Below are positions 1 to 7,860 of a stretch of 64,000 nucleotides of DNA, in pieces. Every line of letters begins with the position of its first letter. The stretch's first letter is position 1. The notes below the pieces were generated by a model. The model worked only from the letters and a program-made list of their open reading frames with translations, made no database searches and was not told the origin of the DNA. Source of the DNA: Streptomyces spiroverticillatus (GTDB lineage Bacteria; Actinomycetota; Actinomycetes; Streptomycetales; Streptomycetaceae); NCBI GenBank assembly GCA_014650415.1, contig BMUX01000013.1, positions 62,001 through 126,000 of the forward strand. The letters are read 5' to 3'. Both the position numbers and the translations under genes were made by a program.

Positions 1-401
1 ACGTATGCCGTCTTGGGCATGACAGATGTTTCCTCTGCGGAGTGACGCGTGGTGACGCGAAGCGTGGTGGGACCCCCTGGGCCTGCCGACCCTCCCCGTA
101 CGGGGTCCGCCGGACGCTCTCCGGGAAGGGTCAGCTTCGGGCGCCGTCGACGGGCGCTGCGGCAGCAGTGACGACTGCTGCGGGGAATGCTGCGGGGACT
201 GCGGCCTCTGCCGCGAAGTCCGTGAAGTCAGCGAAGTCTGCGAAGTGTGCGTTGACGGCAGCCTTCGGCGCGTCCGCGACTGCGGACGGCGCTGCGAGGA
301 AGGCGTACCGGAACATGAGCCAGATCATTGCCGATCGGGCCGCGGGGAGCGAACGATTTTCCCGGCGGGGCCGGGCAGTTGCAGGGGGGCACGGTGCCAG
401 G
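1..401. other. Left-edge region without a supported gene
   Basis: No convincing gene is visible. Both strands stay open for a while because of the GC-rich composition, and an antisense reading of about 65 codons (328 down to 131, Ala-rich with FADF-like repeats) has no ribosome-binding site. The stretch contains a short tandem repeat at 213-248. It may be the downstream flank of a gene lying outside the window. Confidence 0.4.
213..248. repeat. Four tandem 9-bp units (GCGAAGTCN-like)
   Basis: The units read GCGAAGTCC, GTGAAGTCA, GCGAAGTCT and GCGAAGTGT head to tail. The period is a multiple of three, so if any frame were translated it would give a three-residue repeat. I cannot tell whether it is coding. 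Confidence 0.6.
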
Positions 402-860
402 TCAGGACCGAGGTCCGGGCGGGCCGACTCGCAGTACGGCCTCCGCGTTGGCGATCATCCGGGAGATCTCGATCGGCAGGTTCTCGAACTCCTCCATCAC
501 CACGTCGTACGGCTCGACCCGGTGCACCTCGCCGTCGGCACCTGTCGCCTCCGTGAAGAACCGATGGCCCGCCGGGGAGGAGGAGTCGTCGACCCGGACC
601 CACCTCGCTCCATGACGGCGTACGAGCACATCGCCCAGATATGACGTCAGATCGGTGTGGAGCGTGATCCAGTCGGATTGCTCGAACTCTCCCAGGGGGA
701 GCCGGGAAACGTAGTGGTGGAGAGCGGGGAGCAGGGCCAGAGGATCCGCCGCGTAGTGGTCCGGTGAAACACCGAGCATGTCCGCGAGTTCGGCGGCGTT
801 CCGGTGGGCGCCTTGCTGCCACGGCGCAAGGGCGGAATCGTTCGGCACATCATTGCTCAC
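402..860 (-). CDS. Conserved-looking protein of unknown function (152 aa)
   Basis: I do not recognise the family. The protein is soluble and acidic, with no signal peptide or membrane segment. The middle has the pattern LHTDLTSYLGDVLVRRHGARW followed by a short C-terminal helix rich in acidic and Met/Ile residues. That YLG...L....GA.W pattern is seen in several uncharacterised actinobacterial proteins and some immunity-type proteins, but this is only a resemblance. The GTG start at 860 was chosen because the upstream extension runs into the divergent gene at 921 and a modest GGGAAAG lies about 7 nt ahead. It is divergent from the spermidine-synthase-like gene across 60 bp, so the two may share a control region. 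Confidence 0.6.
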   Translation of the reverse strand: MSNDVPNDSALAPWQQGAHRNAAELADMLGVSPDHYAADPLALLPALHHYVSRLPLGEFEQSDWITLHTDLTSYLGDVLVRRHGARWVRVDDSSSPAGHRFFTEATGADGEVHRVEPYDVVMEEFENLPIEISRMIANAEAVLRVGPPGPRS

Positions 861-920
861 AGTGACACTTTCCCATGGGGCACGGACGCGGACCTCCGGC
901 GTCCGGGGGAGAATGTGCGG

Positions 921-1769
921 ATGAATGAATCCGTGCCCGTTGTGCGAGACGTCGACGGTGGAGTCGCCCGGCTGATGCCCGACGTCGACCGCCCCCGGGC
1001 CTGGCTGCTCACCGTCGACGGGGCGCCTCAGTCGTACGTCGACCTGGACGAGCCCGAGCACCTGGAGTTCGAGTACGCGCGACGGCTCGCGTACGTCGTG
1101 GACGGGGTGGCCGAGCCGGGGGAGCCGCTGGACGTCCTGCACCTCGGCGGGGGCGGCCTTTCGCTGCCCCGGTACGTCGCCGCCACCCGGCCCGGTTCAC
1201 GGCAGGACGTCGTCGAGGCCGACCGGGGGCTGCTCGGGCTGGTCGCCGAGCACTTGCCGCTGCCGGACGGGGGCGCCGGGATCACCGTGCACGGGGCGGA
1301 CGGGCGGGCGTGGCTGGAGCGGGCCGGGGATTCCAGCGCCGATGTGCTGATCGCGGACGTCTTCGGGGGCTCGCGGGTGCCCGCCGCCTTCACCTCGGTC
1401 GGGTACGCACGGGAGGCGGCCCGAGTGCTGCGGGCGGACGGCGTGTACGTGGCCAACCTCGCGGACGGTGCCCCGTTTGATTTTCTGCGTTCCCAACTCG
1501 CCACGTTTCGCGGGGAGTTCGCCGAGCTTGCCCTGATCGCCGAGCCCGCGGTGCTGCGCGGGCGGCGGTTCGGCAACGCGGTGCTGGTCGCCTCGCAGAA
1601 GCCCCTGGACACCGCGGCCCTGGCCCGGCGCACCGCCTCCGACGCCTTCCCCGCCCGGGTCGAGCACGGGGCGGCCCTGGTCCGCTTCGTCGGGGGCGCG
1701 GCTCCCGTGCCGGACGCCGGGGCGACGGACTCGCCCGAGCCGCCGGGCGGCGCCTTCGGCATCGGCTGA
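921..1769 (+). CDS. Spermidine synthase-like methyltransferase-fold protein
   Basis: The 282-aa protein resembles the spermidine synthase-like group of Rossmann-fold enzymes. A glycine-rich nucleotide/SAM-type loop (LDVLHLGGGGLSLPRYV, about residues 70-86) is followed by an acidic strand end (DVVEADRG) and later DVLIADVFGG, the usual order in this fold. The conserved acidic active-site set of true spermidine synthases is not clear, so polyamine synthesis should not be assumed; many actinobacterial members are unassigned. The ATG at 921 is preceded by GGGGGAGA about 8 nt upstream. The C-terminus ends in a Pro/Gly-rich tail. No operon partner follows, as the next gene is convergent. Confidence 0.7.
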   Translation: MNESVPVVRDVDGGVARLMPDVDRPRAWLLTVDGAPQSYVDLDEPEHLEFEYARRLAYVVDGVAEPGEPLDVLHLGGGGLSLPRYVAATRPGSRQDVVEADRGLLGLVAEHLPLPDGGAGITVHGADGRAWLERAGDSSADVLIADVFGGSRVPAAFTSVGYAREAARVLRADGVYVANLADGAPFDFLRSQLATFRGEFAELALIAEPAVLRGRRFGNAVLVASQKPLDTAALARRTASDAFPARVEHGAALVRFVGGAAPVPDAGATDSPEPPGGAFGIG

Positions 1770-1857
1770 GCCCGGGAACGTACCGGAGAACACGGACGGG
1801 CGCCCGGCACCTCGCGGTGCCGGGCGCCCGTTCAGCAGGGCCGGGGCGGGCGGTGGG

Positions 1858-3003
1858 TCACGGCACCAGGCGCAGTGTGCCCAGGATCTTCATGACGGTC
1901 GCGTCCGGGACCTCGTCCTTGACGCCCTTCGCGCTGTGGAAGACGAAGGTCCGGAAGTCGCCCTTGGCGTTCTTGAAGCCGAAGGCGAGGGACTTGCCGT
2001 CCGTCGTGCACTTGTTGGGCTTCTTCACGCCGACCGCCGTGCCGATGGAGATGCTGCCCTCCACGCCGGCCGTGGTCGTGAAGGGCTTGCCCTTCGTCAC
2101 GTTGATCTTGCCGGTGCGCTTCTGGTCGTAGCCGCCGAAGACCCAGTTGCCCGCCTGGCCCTGGGCGACCTCGGCGGTGTTCTTCGCGCCCTTGATGGTG
2201 CCGGTGGTGCCCACGTGGGAGAGGGCGGTCTTGTCCTGGTCGCCGTCGCCGTCCTCGTCGGTCATGCACCACTGCTCCTTGAGCGTGGCGGGCGCGGACA
2301 TGATGGCGACCGCGGGACCGGTCGGGTTCTTGGCGTCCTCGAAGCCGATCAACGTGTCGGTCGACTGGACGTCCCACTCCGGCGGCACGTCGAAGATCGC
2401 GCCGTGCTTGGGGTTGATGACGACCTTCCAGCCGGGGACGGTCGGCTTGGCGTCGATGCCCGCGCGCGGGTTGCCCGTGCTGCCGCCCGCGCCCGGCGCG
2501 GGAGTGTTCGGGTCGGTGGTGGCGGGCGCGGAGTCCCCGCCGGCGGCGGGCTGGGTCGTCTTCGGAGCGGCCACCGGCGGCGGCTTCTCCTCGTCCTTGT
2601 CGCCGCCCAGGACGAAGATGCCGGTCACGGCGAGGGCCGCGACGACCACCACACCCGCGATCGACGCGGTGATGATCGTCTTCTTGCGGTCGTTGCCCGG
2701 GCCGCCGCCGGGTCCGGGCGGACCCGCCTGCATCGGCACCGTGTACGGCTCCTGGTGACCGAAACCACCCGGCGGGGGAGTCGGCGCGGAGGGATAGCCG
2801 TACCCGGGCTGGGTCGGAGGCTGCTGGTAGCCCGGCTGCTGGTAGCCGCCGGGCGGCTGCGTCGGCGGCTGCCCCGGCGGAGGGGGCGGCATCGGCGGCC
2901 CCCCGGGCGGAGGCGTCGACTGGTACCCCGGCTGCTGGTACGGGTTCTGGTTCTGGTCCTGCGGGTTCTGCTCGCCCCCGGGCGGCTGCTGTCCTGGCCA
3001 CAT
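1858..3003 (-). CDS. Pro/Gln-rich single-pass membrane protein, unknown function
   Basis: The 381-aa protein has a disordered N-terminal third packed with Pro, Gln, Gly and Tyr (repeated QQPGYQ-like words), then one transmembrane segment around residues 115-135 (TASIAGVVVVAALAVTGIFVLGG). A presumably extracytoplasmic domain of about 200 residues follows, preceded by an Ala/Pro/Thr linker. The outer domain (from about residue 175, GWKVVINPKHGAIFDVPPEW) contains conserved-looking Trp and paired Cys. This layout is common for Streptomyces surface or signalling proteins with a cytoplasmic proline-rich tail, but I cannot assign a function. The start at 3003 sits 8 nt after a TATGGT -10 box, consistent with a leaderless transcript. 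It is divergent from the thioesterase gene. Confidence 0.7.
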   Translation of the reverse strand: MWPGQQPPGGEQNPQDQNQNPYQQPGYQSTPPPGGPPMPPPPPGQPPTQPPGGYQQPGYQQPPTQPGYGYPSAPTPPPGGFGHQEPYTVPMQAGPPGPGGGPGNDRKKTIITASIAGVVVVAALAVTGIFVLGGDKDEEKPPPVAAPKTTQPAAGGDSAPATTDPNTPAPGAGGSTGNPRAGIDAKPTVPGWKVVINPKHGAIFDVPPEWDVQSTDTLIGFEDAKNPTGPAVAIMSAPATLKEQWCMTDEDGDGDQDKTALSHVGTTGTIKGAKNTAEVAQGQAGNWVFGGYDQKRTGKINVTKGKPFTTTAGVEGSISIGTAVGVKKPNKCTTDGKSLAFGFKNAKGDFRTFVFHSAKGVKDEVPDATVMKILGTLRLVP

Positions 3004-3011
3004 GGCCAGTA

Positions 3012-3017
3012 ACCATA
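3012..3017 (-). promoter_or_regulatory. -10 box TATGGT of a likely leaderless transcript
   Basis: On the minus strand TATGGT ends 8 nt before the ATG at 3003, and no Shine-Dalgarno sequence is present, so transcription probably begins at or next to the start codon. Confidence 0.45.
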
Positions 3018-3119
3018 GAGGGGTGGGAGCACAGGGGCCACAGTCGCCTCTGGAGGGACGGTGAAGGCTTCGCCCGGGAAGGGCGTCGAGGGGGATGGCC
3101 AAGCATGACTACCGGTGGG

Positions 3120-3125
3120 TAACAT
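3120..3125 (+). promoter_or_regulatory. -10 box TAACAT of a likely leaderless transcript
   Basis: TAACAT ends 7 nt before the ATG at 3133. A weak -35 (TGGCCA, 3096-3101) lies 18 bp upstream. This spacing favours 3133 over the GTG at 3115 as the start. Confidence 0.45.
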
Positions 3126-3132
3126 CACGGCC

Positions 3133-3594
3133 ATGAGCGCAGATCAGATGTCCGTCGGCGAGATGCTCGCCGCCACGGTTCCGATGGCCCGCACGCTGGG
3201 TCTGGAGTTCCTGGAGACCACCCCCGAGCGGGCCGTCGTCCGCCTGCCGGACCAGGCCGACTACCACAACCACGTCGGCGGGCCGCACGCCGGAGCCATG
3301 TTCACCCTCGCCGAGTCGGCGAGCGGCGCGATCGTGATCGCCGCCTTCGGCGACCAGCTGACGCGCGCGGTGCCGCTGGCCGTCAAGGCCGAGATCGGCT
3401 ACAAGAAGCTCGCCATGGGCGTCGTCACCGCGACCGCCACCCTCGGCCGCCCGATCGCCGACGTGGTCGCCGAGCTGGACGCGGGCGAGCGCCCGGAGTT
3501 CCCGGTCGAGATCGCGATCACCCGGGAGGACGGCGCGGTCACCGGCGAGATGACGGTCGTCTGGACGCTGCGGCCCAATCAGCCCAACAAGTAG
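3133..3594 (+). CDS. PaaI/DUF4442-type hotdog-fold thioesterase
   Basis: This 153-aa protein has the hotdog-fold pattern of PaaI-like and DUF4442 acyl-CoA thioesterases. The hallmark is the central helix region NHVGGPHAGAMFTLAESASG (about residues 51-70), corresponding to the HGG.....D/E active-site helix of the family. Typical length is 140-160 aa, so it looks complete. Substrates are probably acyl-CoA esters, but nothing in the context fixes which. The ATG at 3133 is preferred because a -10 element ends 7 nt before it; a GTG at 3115 is possible. The gene ends just before a strong terminator hairpin, so it is probably monocistronic. Confidence 0.75.
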   Translation: MSADQMSVGEMLAATVPMARTLGLEFLETTPERAVVRLPDQADYHNHVGGPHAGAMFTLAESASGAIVIAAFGDQLTRAVPLAVKAEIGYKKLAMGVVTATATLGRPIADVVAELDAGERPEFPVEIAITREDGAVTGEMTVVWTLRPNQPNK

Positions 3595-3614
3595 GCGCGG
3601 CAGGCTTTTTCGGC

Positions 3615-3656
3615 AGGGCGGTGCCCCACCTCGGCGGAGGCGGGGCACCGCCCTTT
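3615..3656 (+). terminator. Strong hairpin terminator after the thioesterase gene
   Basis: Perfect 13-bp arms AGGGCGGTGCCCC (3615-3627) and GGGGCACCGCCCT (3642-3654) enclose a 14-nt loop that itself can pair, followed by TTTC. Confidence 0.8.
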
Positions 3657-3689
3657 CGTGCGTGATGCATCTGTTTCTTGTTCAACTTA

Positions 3690-3718
3690 TTGACTCCTCC
3701 CGGGGCCGGATCTAACTT
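3690..3718 (+). promoter_or_regulatory. Housekeeping-type promoter for the carboxylesterase
   Basis: TTGACT (3690-3695) and TAACTT (3713-3718) are separated by 17 bp, a good match to the vegetative sigma consensus. Transcription would start near 3725, leaving a leader of about 100 nt before the ATG at 3826. Confidence 0.65.
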
Positions 3719-3825
3719 TCACGGACAAGTCGCAAGCTCCGGCGTGTTCCGCCTTCAAGGAGCGAACGTCGCACGATAGTTGGCACGTGTACATGCCCCA
3801 TGACCTCAACGAAGAGGGAGCGGCC

Positions 3826-5466
3826 ATGACGGATGCAACACCGGGCCCCAAGAGACTTCGAACACACTGCGCCGGGCTGGGACTTGCCGCCCTCGTCGCC
3901 TCGGCCGCCGCACTCCTGCCGTCGTCCGCACAGGCCGCGCCCCACGCGGAAGGTCCGGTCGCACGGACCGCTTCCGGCGCCGTCCGGGGCGAGACCACCC
4001 GCGAGGGGCAGCAGTTCCTCGGAGTTCCCTACGCGGCCCAGCCGGTCGGCGCGCTGCGCTGGAAGGCGCCGCAGGCGGCCCCGAAGTGGCAGGGCGTGCG
4101 CGAGGCCACCCGCTTCGCCAACAAGTGCGTGCAGACAGCGAGTTGGGACCCCGGGTACGAGAACCCCTCGTACACCGAGGACTGTCTGGCGCTCAACGTG
4201 TACGCGCCGAAGCAGGCCGCTTCGCAGCACGGCAAGGGCCTGCCGGTCATGGTCTGGTTCCACGGCGGCGGGCTGACGGCCGGTGCGGGGCAGGACGTCG
4301 TGCCGGACGAGTTCGCGCGCAGGACCGGCACGGTCGTCGTCGCCGTCAACTACCGCCTCGGCGCGATGGGCTTCCTCTCCGCGCCCGGACTCGACGCCGA
4401 GGCCAAGGACGGCACGTCCGGCAACTTCGGCATGCAGGACCAGCAGGCGGCCCTGCGCTGGGTGCGCGCCAACATCGGCGGCTTCGGCGGCGACCCGGCC
4501 GCCGTCACCATCGCGGGCGAATCGGCCGGCGGGCTGTCCGTCTGTACGCAACTGGCCTCGCCCACCGCACGCGGACTGTTCCGCGCCGGGATCATCGAGT
4601 CCGGCGCGTACAACGACTGCGCGGCCCGTACGAAGAAGACGGCGGCCGAACAGGGCACCGCCTTCGCCGCGAAACTCGGCTGCACCAACGCGAAGACGGC
4701 GGTGGCCTGTCTGCGCGGCAAGAGCTCCCGGGAGATCCTCGCAGCACAGAGCGGGTTCTCCTGGAGTCCGGTGGTCGGCGGCTCGTTCCTGCCCGTCCAG
4801 CCCACGGCGGCCTTCAAGGAGGGGAAAGCCGCACGGGTGCCGGTGCTGAACGGCGCGAACAAGGACGAGGGCAGGCTGTTCGCCTTCGGCATGTTCGACG
4901 GGCAGGGCAAGCCGCTGACCCCCGAGGCGTACCCCCTCGCGGTCAAGGCCTTCTTCGGGCCGCTCGGCGACAAGGTGCTCGCCCGCTACCCGGCTGCCGC
5001 GTACTCCTCACCGACGATCGCCATCGGCACGGCCATCGGCGACCAGATGTTCGCGTGCAGCGCGCTGCGGCTCGACCGGGCGATGGCCACGCACAACACC
5101 GTCTACACGTACGAGTTCGCCGACCGCACCTCGCCGCCGTTCGCCTCGTCGAGCCCGCGGCCGGACGACTTCGACTTCGGCGCGATGCACGTCAACGAGA
5201 TCCAGTACCTCTTCAAGCACTTCGGGCTCACCAGCCCCTTCAACGCCGAACAGCGCAGGCTGTCCGACCAGATGGTGCAGTACTGGGGCTCCTTCGTCCG
5301 GGGCGGTGTGCCCAGGGCCGCCGGGCAGCCCGCCATGCCCGCCGAGAACCGCACCCCGGGCACGGTGCTGTCCCTGAAGACCGCGTCCGCCGGGGGCAAC
5401 ACGCTCGACGGGAAGGTCGGATCCGACCACCAGTGCGACCTCTGGGACGCCGCCGCCACGGCCTGA
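3826..5466 (+). CDS. Secreted type-B carboxylesterase
   Basis: The 546-aa enzyme belongs to the carboxylesterase type B (alpha/beta hydrolase) family, whose usual length is about 500-550 aa. It has an N-terminal signal peptide (LAALVASAAALLPSSAQAA) and is probably exported. The catalytic set is visible: oxyanion HGGG (residues 146-149), nucleophile Ser233 in GESAGG, acidic Glu348 in NKDEGR, and His455 in MHVNEIQYLF. Such enzymes hydrolyse carboxylic esters; the natural substrate is unknown. The ATG at 3826 is chosen over GTG 3787 because GAGGGAG lies 6 nt before it and the shorter start gives a normal signal peptide. It has its own promoter and is followed after about 120 bp by the DedA gene. 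Confidence 0.85.
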   Translation: MTDATPGPKRLRTHCAGLGLAALVASAAALLPSSAQAAPHAEGPVARTASGAVRGETTREGQQFLGVPYAAQPVGALRWKAPQAAPKWQGVREATRFANKCVQTASWDPGYENPSYTEDCLALNVYAPKQAASQHGKGLPVMVWFHGGGLTAGAGQDVVPDEFARRTGTVVVAVNYRLGAMGFLSAPGLDAEAKDGTSGNFGMQDQQAALRWVRANIGGFGGDPAAVTIAGESAGGLSVCTQLASPTARGLFRAGIIESGAYNDCAARTKKTAAEQGTAFAAKLGCTNAKTAVACLRGKSSREILAAQSGFSWSPVVGGSFLPVQPTAAFKEGKAARVPVLNGANKDEGRLFAFGMFDGQGKPLTPEAYPLAVKAFFGPLGDKVLARYPAAAYSSPTIAIGTAIGDQMFACSALRLDRAMATHNTVYTYEFADRTSPPFASSSPRPDDFDFGAMHVNEIQYLFKHFGLTSPFNAEQRRLSDQMVQYWGSFVRGGVPRAAGQPAMPAENRTPGTVLSLKTASAGGNTLDGKVGSDHQCDLWDAAATA

Positions 5467-5588
5467 CCCGGGGGGTAGGCTGCCCGGCGTGCGCCCTCGG
5501 GGCGCGGGCCGGGCAGTTTGCTTGTTGCTTGTTGCTTGAGCGCCAGAATCCCACGCATCACGTATCACGTTCGACGGAGGAACCGGCT

Positions 5589-6245
5589 TTGCACGTCCAG
5601 GAATGGCTGGAGACCGTGCCCGCGGTCAGCATCTACATCCTGGTGGGGGTGGTCATCGGTGTGGAGAGCCTCGGCATTCCGCTGCCCGGTGAGATCGTCC
5701 TCGTCAGTTCGGCCCTGCTCGCGTCCCAGCACGGGGAGATCGACCCGTACGTCCTGGGCGCGTGCGCCTCGGCGGGAGCGATCATCGGCGACTCGATCGG
5801 GTACGCGATCGGGCGCAAGGGCGGCAGGCCGCTGCTCGCCTGGATGGGCGGGAAGTTCCCCAAGCACTTCGGGGAGGCGCAGATCGTGATGGCGGAGCGG
5901 TCGTTCCAGAAGTGGGGCATGTGGGCAGTCTTCTTCGGCCGCTTCGTCGCGCTGCTGAGGATCTTCGCGGGGCCCCTGGCGGGGGTCCTGCGGATGCCGT
6001 ACTGGAAGTTCCTGATCGCCAATGTGCTGGGCGGGATCGTCTGGGCCGGGGGCACCACCGCGGTCATCTACTCGGTGGGGGTCGTCGCCGAGGCGTGGCT
6101 GAAGCGGTTCTCCTGGCTGGGGCTGCTGCTGGCGGTGGCCTTCGGTCTTGGGTCCATGCTGGTCCTGAAGAGCCGCGCCAAGAAGGCCTCGGCACAGGCG
6201 GACTCGGCGCAGCCTGTCGCCGAGCCGGAGAGGGTCGCGGGCTGA
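5589..6245 (+). CDS. DedA family integral membrane protein
   Basis: The 218-aa protein is a DedA/SNARE-associated-like membrane protein. Family signatures are ESLGIPLPGE near the N-terminus, GAIIGDSIGYAIGR, and the amphipathic FFGRFVALLRIFAGPLAG stretch with the two conserved arginines. Four to five hydrophobic segments are visible, and the C-terminus is a short charged, Ala-rich tail. Established work links DedA proteins to membrane homeostasis and, for some members, undecaprenyl-phosphate or phospholipid flipping; which applies here is unknown. The start is TTG at 5589, supported by GGAGG 8 nt upstream. The region downstream is the repeat element at 6349-6615. Confidence 0.8.
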   Translation: MHVQEWLETVPAVSIYILVGVVIGVESLGIPLPGEIVLVSSALLASQHGEIDPYVLGACASAGAIIGDSIGYAIGRKGGRPLLAWMGGKFPKHFGEAQIVMAERSFQKWGMWAVFFGRFVALLRIFAGPLAGVLRMPYWKFLIANVLGGIVWAGGTTAVIYSVGVVAEAWLKRFSWLGLLLAVAFGLGSMLVLKSRAKKASAQADSAQPVAEPERVAG

Positions 6246-6348
6246 CCCTGCGCGTACCCCCTCGGGGGCGCGGGGCTGTGCCGATGTGCGGCTCCGCCGC
6301 GTGGGCGCGACTTTCCCGTGCGGGCCGCTCCCTTTCCGTGCCCCTTTA

Positions 6349-6433
6349 GGGGCGCGGGGAACTGCGCGCTCAGCCACGACGCGCCTGCACGGAGCCGTGC
6401 AATCGCCCCGCGGGTTTAGGTGAAGGGGCGGGG
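6349..6433 (+). repeat. Dispersed two-box repeat, copy 1
   Basis: Box A GGGGCGCGGGGAACTGCGC (6349-6367) and box B TTTAGGTGAAGGGGCGGGG (6415-6433) are separated by 47 bp. An inverted copy follows at 6523-6615, and a third copy occurs at 54656-54728. Confidence 0.75.
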
Positions 6434-6522
6434 TTGGGGACCCCCTGGCCCAGCGGGCCGAGGGCTGCGCTTCCAGCACCGGGCGCGCAGCCCGCAGGCT
6501 GCCTGGGCAGAAGAGGCCCCAG

Positions 6523-6615
6523 CCCCGCCCCTTCACCTAAAGCGCTCGGCCGCGCGGCTGGTGGGCGGTTCCGTGCGGACGAGTACGTGGTTGCTCGCGC
6601 AGTTCCCCGCGCCCC
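6523..6615 (-). repeat. Dispersed two-box repeat, copy 2 (inverted)
   Basis: Reverse-oriented box B (6523-6541) and box A (6597-6615) are separated by 55 bp. Each box is an exact complement of the corresponding box in copy 1, so the pair can form nested stems. Confidence 0.75.
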
Positions 6616-6679
6616 TGAAGGGGCACGGCAGGTCGTGCCCGCGCGTCGAGACAGCCCCGTGCCCCTGGCGGGACAGGGC

Positions 6680-7714
6680 TCAGGCCAGGACGCCGGGGCG
6701 GGAGACCGGCTGAGGTTCGCCGAGCGCCGAGGAGGCGTAAGCGGCGAGGACCGTCGCGACCACGTCGCGCCCCGTGCGGGCACCCACCGCCGGGGGGCGT
6801 TCCCCGCGTACGGAAGCGGTGAAGTCGTGGAGCTGGTCGCGGAAGGCGACAGCCACGTCCTCGTTGATGTCGGCCGGCGCCCGCAGCTCCCGCGCCTCGC
6901 CCGAACCGGCCGCCAGCCAGAGCCCCTTGGCCTTGGAGGCCCGCAACGTCCCCTTCTCACCGGTGATTTCGAACTCGTCGAGGTCCGACAGCGCACCGGC
7001 GGTCACCGACACCGTGGCCCGCACACCCCCCTCCAGCTCCAGATGCAGCAACCCCTCCGTCTCCACCGGCACGTCACGGTGCACGATGCGCGCATCGACC
7101 CGCAGCGGACGTGCGTCGGTGATCCAGGTGACCCGGTCCACGCAGTGCGCCCCGATGTTCATCACCGCACCGCCGCCCGCGAGCTCGGGATCGAAGAACC
7201 AGGCGGGCCGGTGCCCCGGCCGGTAGTCGGTGGCCCGGCGGTCCACGACCGACACGGGTGCGCCGATCAGCCCGGCGCGCACCGCCTGCTGGGCGGCGGC
7301 CGTCAGGGGAAGGTAGTGCTGGATGTGTCCGAGGAAGAGGGCAACTCCCGCCGCAGCGAAGGCTTCTGACACTGCGTCACAGTCGCTCAGGCTCGTCGCC
7401 ATCGGCTTTTCGAGCAGTACCGGTATCCCGGCCCGCGCCGCCGCGAGCGCCGGTGCCACGTGCAGGGCGTGCGGGGTGCACACCACCAGCGCGTCGACCA
7501 GGCCCTCGTCCAGCATCTGCGCGTACCCGGTGGTGACCTTGGCGCCGGTGAGGTCGGCGAGGGAGCGGGCGCGGTCCTCGGCGATGTCGTGGACCGCGGT
7601 CACCCGTGCCTCGTCGGGCAGCGTGAGCGCGGCCTCCGCGTGCAGCCGGGCAGCGCCTCCCGCGCCGACGATTCCGAGCCGTACGGCACCTGTGGGGGGC
7701 ACTGCTGGGGGCAT
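6680..7714 (-). CDS. Gfo/Idh/MocA family NAD(P)-dependent oxidoreductase
   Basis: The 344-aa protein is a Gfo/Idh/MocA-type sugar or sugar-acid dehydrogenase. The N-terminal Rossmann domain carries GIVGAGGAARLHA (residues 14-26) and the diagnostic EKP (102-104) with the catalytic lysine. The C-terminal domain has the GGGAVMNIGAHCVD segment with the conserved His190. Length is normal for the family. The ATG at 7714 has GAGGT 5 nt upstream. It lies downstream of the GntR-LacI hybrid regulator on the same strand and beside the sugar ABC importer and polysaccharide-degrading enzyme. A role in oxidising a sugar or uronic acid released from the imported substrate is likely by context; the exact substrate is not shown. 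Confidence 0.85.
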   Translation of the reverse strand: MPPAVPPTGAVRLGIVGAGGAARLHAEAALTLPDEARVTAVHDIAEDRARSLADLTGAKVTTGYAQMLDEGLVDALVVCTPHALHVAPALAAARAGIPVLLEKPMATSLSDCDAVSEAFAAAGVALFLGHIQHYLPLTAAAQQAVRAGLIGAPVSVVDRRATDYRPGHRPAWFFDPELAGGGAVMNIGAHCVDRVTWITDARPLRVDARIVHRDVPVETEGLLHLELEGGVRATVSVTAGALSDLDEFEITGEKGTLRASKAKGLWLAAGSGEARELRAPADINEDVAVAFRDQLHDFTASVRGERPPAVGARTGRDVVATVLAAYASSALGEPQPVSRPGVLA

Positions 7715-7756
7715 GACTACCTCGCTGGTCCGGGAAGCTGAGCCCCCACCCTCACT

Positions 7757-7796
7757 AATTCAATCCCTGAATACAACCCATTGGAGGGAATGAATT
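7757..7796. promoter_or_regulatory. Inverted repeat upstream of the Gfo/Idh/MocA gene
   Basis: AATTCAATCCCT (7757-7768) and AGGGAATGAATT (7785-7796) are inverted copies with one mismatch and a 16-bp spacer. The site is unusually AT-rich for this genome and lies 43-82 bp upstream of the start at 7714, where a promoter or operator is expected. Confidence 0.45.
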
Positions 7797-7860
7797 GTGC
7801 GTGCGAGGGCCGCCAGGTGTCGTCAGATGCCGCCAGGCGCCTCCAGATGCCCCGGTCCGC

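Larger units (their letters stand above)
6246..6679. other. Long intergenic region carrying nested inverted repeats
   Basis: There is no gene in these 434 bases. They lie between the 3' ends of two convergent genes and contain two facing copies of a two-box repeat (see the repeat entries), which could fold into a very large cruciform or hairpin and may act as a bidirectional terminator. Confidence 0.6.

Noticed and set aside
42..644. A 200-codon frame at the left edge on the plus strand
   Set aside because: It overlaps the better-supported gene at 402-860, has no start signal and its product is Ala/Arg-rich shadow sequence.
6349..6615. A transposon or MITE
   Set aside because: There is no transposase and no visible target-site duplication. 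The arms look more like a terminator or dispersed intergenic repeat.
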